Source of the DNA: Cellulomonas alba
GTDB taxonomy: Bacteria; Actinomycetota; Actinomycetes; Actinomycetales; Cellulomonadaceae
Reading direction: 5' to 3'
Length of the DNA: 64,000 nucleotides
Assembly (NCBI RefSeq): GCF_030362835.1
Contig: NZ_JAUCGQ010000002.1
Span: forward strand, 124,001 to 188,000
The position numbers and the translations under genes were made by a program. Numbering within the stretch: the stretch's first letter is position 1; each line of letters begins with the position of its first letter. The notes under the pieces were generated by a model that had not been told where the DNA came from, did no database searches, and saw only the letters and a list, made by a program, of their open reading frames with translations. Shown piece by piece: positions 58,096 to 64,000 of the stretch.

Positions 58096-59364
58096 TCAGA
58101 ACACCCAGCTGCAGCCCGGCGCGACGGCCCACCCGAACGCGGCGGCCGTCTGCGCCACCGCACCGGGAGTCCGCTCCTCGAGGAGCCCGGCCCGGGCGTA
58201 CGCCTCGAGCGAGCGGCCGCCGAGGTACGCCGCACCGAGCTCGCGCACGTCGAGCGCCACGTCGGCGTCGTCGTCGGTGCGGCTCACGCTCGCGGCCCAG
58301 CCCGTCGTCGCGTCGTGGTCGCGCGTGGTCAGGCGCCAGCGCCCCGCGTTCGACGGCAGGCGCGCGTCGGTGACGTCGAGGACCACGTCGACCGGCGCCG
58401 AGTAGCGCCGGGCCTCGAGCGCCGCCGGCAGGTCGAGCAGCCGCACCCAGACGTTGTCGGTGAGTCGCGGGGTCGCGCGGCGGGGCTCGACGAGCAGCTG
58501 GAGCAGCGGGTCGTCGACCGGGAGCATCGGCGACTCGACCGTCCCGGTGAGGTCCAGGTCGAGCAGGGCGCCCCAGAGGCGGTGCGCGGCGGCGGCGTCG
58601 AGCGCGGCGACCTCCTCGACCGTCACCTTGTTCTGCGGGCCGGCCGGCCCCCAGTCCTCCTTGCGGCGGAAGAGGGCGTACCCGCGGGGCTCGCCCTCGG
58701 CGGTGTGGACGCTCAGCAGGCGCTGGGCCTCGGCCCCGTTGCGCCACGCCGGCGGGTCCGCGAGGAACCGCGCGCGCAGCTCGGGCGTCGAGCGGGTGAC
58801 CGCGCCGGGCCGGTGCGCGCTCGCCGCGGCGTGCAGCGAGTGGACGAGGTCGTCATGGCGCGCGGCGTCGATCGTGTCCAGCCGCACGGTGAGCGCCGCC
58901 GAGCCGGGGACGTCGCGGAGCGCCGCCCGGCGGGGGAGCGTCAGGCGGACGTCGTCGGCGGCCGAGCCGTACCCGAACCGCCCGTAGATGGCGGGCTCGG
59001 CGGCGTAGAGGGCCGAGACCGGCTCCCCGCGGCCGAGCGAGCGCTCGAAGTGCGCGTCGATCATCGCGTTCAGCAGGCCGCGGCGGCGCTCGTCGGGACG
59101 GGTCGACACCCACGTCAGGCCCGAGCACGGCACCGCGCCGCCCGGCACGGGCATCGTGAACTCGTACGAGCCGTGGATCGCGGCGTACTCGCCGTCGGGG
59201 CGCTCGACGGCGACGGCGCGGTCGTAGGCGATCGAGAACGGGATCGTCGCGACGGTGTCGGGGTCGCCGGTGAACCCGAAGCCGAGCTCCAGGACGTGCC
59301 GGAACCGGGGCAGGTCGTCGGCGGTGACGGGCGAGATGCGATAGCCCTCGGGCAGCGTTGACAT
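58096..59364 (-). CDS. Eis family GNAT N-acetyltransferase
   Basis: A 422-residue protein with two tandem GNAT-like domains and a C-terminal SCP2-like domain. The acetyl-CoA loop is VSTRPDERRRGLLNAMI, the central GYALFRRKEDWGP is typical of the family, and the chain ends in a free Phe (GCSWVF), which serves as general base in mycobacterial Eis. ATG at 59364. Eis enzymes acetylate amines including aminoglycosides; the native substrate here is unknown and no resistance claim can be made from sequence alone. Confidence 0.88.
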   Translation of the reverse strand: MSTLPEGYRISPVTADDLPRFRHVLELGFGFTGDPDTVATIPFSIAYDRAVAVERPDGEYAAIHGSYEFTMPVPGGAVPCSGLTWVSTRPDERRRGLLNAMIDAHFERSLGRGEPVSALYAAEPAIYGRFGYGSAADDVRLTLPRRAALRDVPGSAALTVRLDTIDAARHDDLVHSLHAAASAHRPGAVTRSTPELRARFLADPPAWRNGAEAQRLLSVHTAEGEPRGYALFRRKEDWGPAGPQNKVTVEEVAALDAAAAHRLWGALLDLDLTGTVESPMLPVDDPLLQLLVEPRRATPRLTDNVWVRLLDLPAALEARRYSAPVDVVLDVTDARLPSNAGRWRLTTRDHDATTGWAASVSRTDDDADVALDVRELGAAYLGGRSLEAYARAGLLEERTPGAVAQTAAAFGWAVAPGCSWVF

Positions 59365-59424
59365 GCGCCCATCGTGCCGACCGGCACCGACACGCGGCCA
59401 CGTGATTGCACGCGGAGGTGCGGC

Positions 59425-59757
59425 TCAGTCCTCGTCGGGGAACCAGATCGCGCGGCGCAGCGCGACGCGGCGTCCGTCGTTCGTCAGCGGCGTGCCCTCG
59501 GCGCGCAGCTCGGCCAGGGCCCTCAGCTCGTGCCGCGGCGGCGGCGCTCCCGAGGCGTTGACGACGCGCCACCACGGCACGCCGCCGCCCGCGCGGCTCA
59601 TCACCTGGCCGACCTGACGCGGGCCCCCGCGGGCCGCGCCACCGGCCGCGACGAACCCGTCCGAGACGACCTCCGCGATCGTGCCGTACGTCATCGCGCG
59701 GCCCGGCGGGATGCGCGCGACGAGGTCCAGCACGGCCTCGGCGTAGTCGTCGTCCAT
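59425..59757 (-). CDS. Alkyltransferase-like (ATL) DNA repair protein
   Basis: A 110-residue MGMT-fold protein. The PCHR active site of alkylguanine transferases reads PWWR (residues 61-64), so the acceptor Cys is Trp62 and the protein cannot accept alkyl groups. Such ATL proteins bind O6-alkylguanine and flag it for nucleotide excision repair (family knowledge). The helix-turn-helix GRAMTYGTIAEVV is intact. Its ATG overlaps the stop of the LLM gene by one base (TGATG). Confidence 0.9.
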   Translation of the reverse strand: MDDDYAEAVLDLVARIPPGRAMTYGTIAEVVSDGFVAAGGAARGGPRQVGQVMSRAGGGVPWWRVVNASGAPPPRHELRALAELRAEGTPLTNDGRRVALRRAIWFPDED

Positions 59758-60794
59758 CAGTCCGCGAGCACCTGCGCGATCGTCGGCAGTGTGCGCGGGT
59801 CGGCCTGCACGAGCAGCGTCGTGATCGCCGTCGACCGCCACGCGGGCAGCTGGGCGCGCACGTCGTCGGGCGTCCCGACGAGCGCGACGTCGCGCACCAG
59901 CTCGAGCGGCACCGCCGCCGTGGCGCGCGCCCGGTCGCCTGCCAGGTAGTGCGCCTGGATCTCGGCGCACGCGTCGCCGTAGCCGAGGCGGTCGAGCACC
60001 GCGCGGTGGAAGTTGGCGCCCTTGGCGCCCATGCCACCGGCGTAGAGCGCGACGAACGGGCGCACCGCGTCGGCCGCGGCCTCGACGGACGCGCCGAGCA
60101 CCACGGGGACCGTCGCGACGACCTCGAACGCGTCGGGTGCGCGCAGGGCCGCCGCGCGCCGCGCGAAGCCCTCCGCGAGCAGCTCGCGGTACTGGTCGTC
60201 CATGCGCGGGCTGTAGAACAGCGGCAGCCAGCCGTCGGCGATCTCGGCCGTGAGGGCGACGTTGCGCGGGCCCTCCGCCGCGAGGTGGATCGGCAGGTCG
60301 GCGCGCAGCGGGTGCACGGTCGAGCGGAGCGCCTTGCCGAGGCCCGCGCCCTCGTCAGGCCGCAGCGGCAGCCGGTAGAACTCGCCGTCGAACGTCACCG
60401 GGGCCTCCCGCGCGAGCACCTGCCGGACGATCGCGACGTACTCGCGGGTGCGGGCCAGCGGCCGCGGGAACGGCTGGCCGTACCAGCCCTCGACGACCTG
60501 CGGTCCGGAGGCGCCGAGACCCAGCACGAACCGACCGCCCGAGAGGTGGTCGAGGGTGAGTGCCGCCATCGCCGCGGCGGTCGGCGTGCGGGCCGAGAGC
60601 TGGGCGATCGCCGTGCCGAGCCGCACGCGGGACGTGCGCGCGCCCCACCACGCGAGCGGGGTGAACGCGTCCGAGCCGTACGCCTCGGCCGTCCAGACCG
60701 AGTCGAACCCGAGCGCGTCGGCCGCGAGCACCGCGTCCTGGGCACCCGGCGGCGGACCGGCCGACCAGTAGCCCGTGTGGTAGCCCAGCCGCAT
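59757..60794 (-). CDS. LLM class F420-dependent oxidoreductase
   Basis: A 345-residue luciferase-like TIM-barrel protein. LGFDSVWTAEAYGSDAFTPLAWWG, RVRLGTAIAQLSARTP and LTLDHLSGGRFVLGLGASGPQVVEGWYG are typical of the F420-dependent branch. ATG at 60794 follows GGACAGGGAG. It is the first gene of a two-gene unit with the ATL repair protein. Substrate unknown. Confidence 0.9.
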   Translation of the reverse strand: MRLGYHTGYWSAGPPPGAQDAVLAADALGFDSVWTAEAYGSDAFTPLAWWGARTSRVRLGTAIAQLSARTPTAAAMAALTLDHLSGGRFVLGLGASGPQVVEGWYGQPFPRPLARTREYVAIVRQVLAREAPVTFDGEFYRLPLRPDEGAGLGKALRSTVHPLRADLPIHLAAEGPRNVALTAEIADGWLPLFYSPRMDDQYRELLAEGFARRAAALRAPDAFEVVATVPVVLGASVEAAADAVRPFVALYAGGMGAKGANFHRAVLDRLGYGDACAEIQAHYLAGDRARATAAVPLELVRDVALVGTPDDVRAQLPAWRSTAITTLLVQADPRTLPTIAQVLAD

Positions 60795-60860
60795 CGTCGC
60801 TCCCTGTCCGCGGGGCGCCCTCGCCCCGCGGGGCGTCACGCTACCGGTGGGTATGCGCCG

Positions 60861-61838
60861 TCACCCCACGCGGTGCCGGTCCGCGAGCGTGTTGAGCAGC
60901 GCGACCGCCCGCTCCGCGTCGTCGACCGTCACGACGTACGTGCGGCCGCCGGTGCGCTCCACCTCGACGCCGGGTCCGGTGCGCAGCACGATGCCCGTCC
61001 GCCCCCCGCGGCCGAGGCGGTAGCCCCAGCCGCCGAACTCGGGGACCGGACGGACGTGCACGACGCGCGCCTGCTCGACCTCGTCGAGCGGGATCACGAG
61101 CCGCGGCCAGCCCAGCGCGGAGCGGACCGTGAGGCCGCGCTCGTCGACGCTGACGTGGAACACGAACATCGTGCCGAGCATGGCGGCGAGGACCACCGCG
61201 ACGACGAGCGTCAGCGGTGTGTGCAGGACGACCGCGAGGAGCACGAGCACCACGCAGACGACCCCCACCACGACGGCGGTCGACCGGCTCGAGACCGTGC
61301 GCGTCCACGCGGCGCGCGCACCGGGCGCGAGGTCGAGGCGCGGCGCGTCCGCGGGCACGCGCTCCGCGGTCGGCTGCGGCGCGTCGCGCGGTGCGAGCAG
61401 CGCGACGGCGACACCGAGCACCACACCCGCGAGGATCCCCGCCACCACGACGCCGTCGATGCCCGGCGCGTCGAGCCCGTCCTCGATGCCCCGCTGCACC
61501 GCGAGCGCGCCGACCGCCATCACGGCGAACGCGATCGCAAAGCCGACGGCGAAGCCCACGCTGATGCGCCGCGTGCCCGAGCTCCGGCCGGCGAGCACCG
61601 CGAGGAGCCAGCAGCCGACCGCGACCACCGCCGGCACGCCGAGCGCGACCGCGAGGAAGCCCGCGAGCGTCCCGGTGCCGTTCGGGCCCGTGGAGTCCCA
61701 GTGCGTGGCGACGCGGTCGGGCAGCTCGTCGGCGAACGACGCGATCGCGAGCCCGGCGACGAGCAGCACGGCCAGGGGGACCAGCAGTGCGAGCACCGTC
61801 GACGAGAGCCGGTGCGGGACGGGCGGGCGTGCGGTCAT
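60861..61838 (-). CDS. DUF1648 domain membrane protein
   Basis: A 325-residue protein with six or more membrane helices. The first loop contains LPDRVATHWDSTGPNGTG, the DUF1648 signature. The C-terminal 110 residues form a PH-like soluble domain after the last helix pair (VFHVSVDERGLTVRSALGWPRLVIPLDEVEQARVV). ATG at 61838 overlaps the stop of the GntR regulator (ATGA), the usual arrangement for YtrA-type regulators and their membrane partners. Confidence 0.85.
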   Translation of the reverse strand: MTARPPVPHRLSSTVLALLVPLAVLLVAGLAIASFADELPDRVATHWDSTGPNGTGTLAGFLAVALGVPAVVAVGCWLLAVLAGRSSGTRRISVGFAVGFAIAFAVMAVGALAVQRGIEDGLDAPGIDGVVVAGILAGVVLGVAVALLAPRDAPQPTAERVPADAPRLDLAPGARAAWTRTVSSRSTAVVVGVVCVVLVLLAVVLHTPLTLVVAVVLAAMLGTMFVFHVSVDERGLTVRSALGWPRLVIPLDEVEQARVVHVRPVPEFGGWGYRLGRGGRTGIVLRTGPGVEVERTGGRTYVVTVDDAERAVALLNTLADRHRVG

Positions 61839-62185
61839 CGCAGGGCCTCCTTGACGAGGGCGAGAGTGGTGGCGGGCGGCACGCCGAGGTCGCGCGCCGT
61901 GGCGACGACGGATGTGATCGCCGCGTGGAGCGCCGCGTGGTCGACCGGGTGCGCCGTGACGACCGCCCCGCGGCCGCGGCGGAGCTCGATCAGCCCGTCG
62001 TCGCGCAGGTCCTGGTACGCGCGCAGCACGGTGTGCAGGTTGACGTCGAGCGAGGTCGCGAGGTCGCGTGCGGACGGGAGCCGCTCGCCGGGCCGGAGCT
62101 CGCCGCGCGAGACCATCGCCCGGACCTGCGCGCCGATCTGCGCGAACAGCGGCTCGGGCGAGGAAGGGTCGAGGACGACGAGCAT
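61835..62185 (-). CDS. GntR family regulator, YtrA subfamily
   Basis: A 116-residue regulator with a winged helix (EPLFAQIGAQVRAMVSRGELRPGERLPSARDLATSLDVNLHTVLRAYQDLRDDGLIELRRGRGAVV) and a very short C-terminal segment, as in YtrA. ATG at 62185 is fixed by a -10 element 6 bases upstream. An inverted repeat over the promoter points to autoregulation of itself and the coupled DUF1648 gene. YtrA proteins often respond to cell-envelope stress. Confidence 0.9.
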   Translation of the reverse strand: MLVVLDPSSPEPLFAQIGAQVRAMVSRGELRPGERLPSARDLATSLDVNLHTVLRAYQDLRDDGLIELRRGRGAVVTAHPVDHAALHAAITSVVATARDLGVPPATTLALVKEALR

Positions 62186-62191
62186 GCCGCC

Positions 62192-62223
62192 AGCCTAGTT
62201 GTTTGAGTGAAACTAGAACAACT
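62192..62223 (-). promoter_or_regulatory. Promoter and operator of the GntR-DUF1648 operon
   Basis: On the minus strand -35 TTGTTC (62221-62216) and -10 TAGGCT (62197-62192) are 18 bases apart, and the ATG follows 6 bases later. CTAGTT (62195-62200) and AACTAG (62211-62216) form an inverted repeat with a 10-base centre that spans the spacer, and AGTTGTT/AACAACT (62197-62203, 62217-62223) a second dyad. A bound regulator would block RNA polymerase. The stretch is much more A/T-rich than its surroundings. Confidence 0.8.
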
Positions 62224-62542
62224 TCGACCCGTGTACCCGTGGGCGTGACCGGCGCGCGAGGGGGCGTCACGCGAGGGGGCGTCACGCTGGGGCCGGCCCG
62301 GACGGCCGATCGGGCCGGTCGGCGAGATCGCGCGAGGGAGGGCGCGATCGCGCCGTGCCGTTGCGCGTTCGCCGTGCCGTTGCGCGATCGGTGTGCAGGC
62401 GCTGGTGCGCCGCGTCGTCGCGTGATCGGGGTGCAGGCGCTGGTGCGCCGCGTCGGCCGGGTCGCGCGCCGTTGCCCTCGCACCGTTGCCCGCGCAGGAT
62501 GCGACGTCGTGCCGCGTCGTGCCGCGGCGGGCCGGGGAGGGG
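62224..62542. other. Non-coding interval with direct repeats between gntR and cysE
   Basis: About 320 bases with no credible gene. It begins with a duplicated GCGAGGGGGCGTCAC, followed by GATCGCGC-type short palindromes and two pairs of longer direct repeats (listed separately), then more GCCGTTGCC-like elements down to cysE. No promoter for cysE is expected here because cysE reads away from it; this is the 3' side of cysE and the 5' side of gntR. Confidence 0.6.
62352..62455. repeat. Two sets of imperfect direct repeats
   Basis: GCCGTGCCGTTGCGCG occurs at 62352-62367 and 62371-62386. A 35-base unit occurs at 62383-62417 and 62421-62455 with two mismatches (core GTGCAGGCGCTGGTGCGCC). The repeats are adjacent and non-coding. 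Confidence 0.75.
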
Positions 62543-63118
62543 TCAGATGAAGATGGCGGGGTCGTCGACCTCGACGTCGAAGGGCGCGGCCTCGGTGCGG
62601 ACGCGGATCTGCGCCGGCACGCCGACGGCGATGGCGCCGTTCGGCACGTCGTGGATGACCACGGCGTTCGCGCCGACCTGCGCGTCGTCGCCGATCCACA
62701 CGGGGCCGAGCACCTTGGCGCCGGCGCCGATCACCACGCGGTCGCCCAGCGTCGGGTGCCGCTTGCCGTGGCGCATGGACTTGCCGCCGAGCGTCGAGCC
62801 GTGGAAGAGCAGCACGTCGTCGCCCACCTCGGCCGTCTCGCCGACGACGACGCCCATGCCGTGGTCGATGAAGAGCCGCCGGCCGATGCGCGCGCCGGGG
62901 TGGATCTCGATGCCCGTGACGGCGCGCACCACCTGCGAGAGCAGGCGCGCGGGGAGCCGCAGCGCGGGCTCGCGCCACATGGCGTGCGCGATCCGGTAGC
63001 CCCACACGGCGTGCACGCCGGGGTACGCGATGGCGACCTCGAACAGGGAGCGTGCGGCGGGGTCGCGGTGGCGCGCGGCCTCGAGGTCCTCGCGGAGCGC
63101 GGCGAGCAGCGGCGACAT
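62543..63118 (-). CDS. cysE: Serine O-acetyltransferase
   Basis: A 191-residue hexapeptide-repeat enzyme (EpsC/CysE group) making O-acetylserine for cysteine synthesis. The catalytic region [30 protein letters not shown] and the left-handed helix repeats ([20 protein letters not shown]) are intact. ATG at 63118 follows AAGGA. The C-terminus ends VDDPAIFI; a terminal Ile is typical of enzymes that dock into cysteine synthase. It lies downstream of cysK with a hairpin in the gap. Confidence 0.94.
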   Translation of the reverse strand: MSPLLAALREDLEAARHRDPAARSLFEVAIAYPGVHAVWGYRIAHAMWREPALRLPARLLSQVVRAVTGIEIHPGARIGRRLFIDHGMGVVVGETAEVGDDVLLFHGSTLGGKSMRHGKRHPTLGDRVVIGAGAKVLGPVWIGDDAQVGANAVVIHDVPNGAIAVGVPAQIRVRTEAAPFDVEVDDPAIFI

Positions 63119-63155
63119 GGGGGTCCTTGTCGTGGGGGGACGGACGGGGACGGTT

Positions 63156-63205
63156 CCGGTGGCCCGGGCCGGGCGGGGACGGGCCGGGCGAGCCCGGGCC
63201 ACCGG
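63156..63205 (-). terminator. Hairpin between cysK and cysE
   Basis: A perfect 13-bp stem (63156-63168 with 63193-63205) with a 24-base GC-rich loop starts 6 bases after the cysK stop. It may partly end the cysK message and set the cysK:cysE ratio. Confidence 0.75.
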
Positions 63206-63211
63206 CGGGGC

Positions 63212-64000
63212 TCAGTCGAGCAGGTCGGCGTAGAGGATCGTCGACAGGTACCGCTCACCGAACGACGGGATCACCGCGACGATGAGCTTGCCCTCGTTCT
63301 CGGGGCGCTTCGCGAGCTGGATCGCGGCGTAGAGCGCGGCGCCGGACGAGATGCCGACGAGCAGGCCCTCCTCCTTGGCGGCGCGGCGCGCGTACGTCAC
63401 GGCCGTCTCGGCGTCCACGTCGATGATCTCGTCGTAGATCGACGTGTCGAGGATCTCCGGCACGAAGTTCGCGCCGAGGCCCTGGATCTTGTGCGGGCCG
63501 GGGGTGCCTCCGTTGAGGATCGGCGACTCGGCGGGCTCGACGCCCACGATCTTGATGTCGGGGTTGCGCTGCTTGAGCACCTGGCCGACGCCCGTGATGG
63601 TGCCGCCCGTGCCGATGCCCGCGACGAAGATGTCGACCTTGCCGTCCGTGTCGGCCCAGACCTCCTCGGCCGTGGTGCGGCGGTGGATCTCGGGGTTGGC
63701 GGCGTTGGCGAACTGGCGGGCCAGGACGGCGCCCGGACGCTCGTTGGCGATCTCGTTGGCGCGGTTGACCGCACCCTTCATGCCCTCGGAACCCGGCGTG
63801 AGGATCAGCTCGGCGCCGTAGGCCCGGAGGAGCGCGCGGCGCTCCTTCGACATCGTCTCGGGCATCGTCAGCACGACGTTGTAGCCGCGCGCCGCGCCGA
63901 CGAACGCGAGCGCGATGCCGGTGTTGCCCGACGTGGCCTCGACGATCGTGCCGCCCGGCTGGAGGTCGCCCGACGCCTCGGCCGCGTCGATGATCGCGAC
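63212..64000 (-). CDS. cysK: Cysteine synthase A (3' part)
   Basis: The C-terminal 262 codons of a PLP-dependent O-acetylserine sulfhydrylase; the N-terminus with the PLP lysine is beyond the window edge. Visible motifs are the substrate loop [16 protein letters not shown], the phosphate-binding [12 protein letters not shown] and the PLP-nitrogen Ser in [10 protein letters not shown]. It uses sulfide and O-acetylserine from CysE to make cysteine. The gene pair cysK-cysE is read in this order on the minus strand. Confidence 0.95.
   Translation of the reverse strand, partial: VAIIDAAEASGDLQPGGTIVEATSGNTGIALAFVGAARGYNVVLTMPETMSKERRALLRAYGAELILTPGSEGMKGAVNRANEIANERPGAVLARQFANAANPEIHRRTTAEEVWADTDGKVDIFVAGIGTGGTITGVGQVLKQRNPDIKIVGVEPAESPILNGGTPGPHKIQGLGANFVPEILDTSIYDEIIDVDAETAVTYARRAAKEEGLLVGISSGAALYAAIQLAKRPENEGKLIVAVIPSFGERYLSTILYADLLD

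Noticed and set aside
58096..59364. Aminoglycoside resistance gene
   Set aside because: The protein is Eis-like, but Eis homologues are common chromosomal genes with broad or unknown substrates; sequence alone does not support resistance.

Overview
The window is very GC-rich, gene-dense chromosomal DNA from an actinobacterium, most likely a Micrococcales member close to Cellulomonas. The basis is base composition, a mycobacterial-type pncB/clpS/DUF2017/murI/Rv1339/rph/rdgB neighbourhood, F420-dependent and mycothiol-type enzyme families, a GlnR-type operator, and many leaderless promoters (TANNNT or CANNNT 6-8 bases before the start codon). I see no rRNA, prophage, IS element, CRISPR array or recognisable defence island. 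It reads as ordinary core genome with several points of regulatory and structural interest.

Left part (1-14 kb). The end of a ROK regulator is followed by an amino-sugar operon: lipoprotein binding protein, two permeases, ROK sugar kinase and nagB. It has no ATPase and no nagA of its own. Next come a coupled DUF3039/SF2-helicase pair, a small membrane protein, pncB divergent from clpS, then DUF2017, murI, an Rv1339-like metallo-beta-lactamase phosphodiesterase, rph and rdgB.

Middle (14-38 kb). This holds an ABC-F protein, a degenerate NUDIX protein, thioredoxin, acylphosphatase, tRNA-Leu, peroxiredoxin, a GroES-like protein, tRNA-Lys, a YciI protein and a disulfide-reductase-like flavoprotein. 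A glycine betaine/choline-type ABC importer follows: a circularly permuted binding protein and two permeases on one strand, with the ATPase divergent and coupled to an ATP-grasp enzyme. Then come tRNA-His, orn, TfoX-N, tRNA-Arg, a tandem pair of dynamin-like GTPases, an SSB-like protein, ettA with a hairpin leader, a thioesterase, an MFS pump with its divergent TetR repressor, and topoisomerase IB.

Right part (38-64 kb). This holds tesB, truncated haemoglobin, PTS Enzyme I facing free-standing EIIB and EIIA, MscS with an S9 peptidase, malQ, a DsbA-like protein lacking its active site, pepN, a Rv2466c-type protein, a secreted Cys-containing protein, amt under a four-half-site GlnR operator, an M13 peptidase, a deazaflavin oxidoreductase, rpiB, an Eis-type acetyltransferase, an alkyltransferase-like repair protein overlapping an F420 LLM oxidoreductase, a YtrA-type GntR regulator with its membrane partner, cysE and the 3' part of cysK.

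The genes mostly serve nutrient uptake and central maintenance: amino sugar, osmolyte, ammonium and PTS uptake, NAD salvage, peptidoglycan precursor, RNA turnover, proteolysis and cysteine synthesis. I found no obvious novel multi-gene system. The best leads are the DUF3039/helicase pair, the GTPase pair, the permuted binding protein and the GlnR operator at amt.
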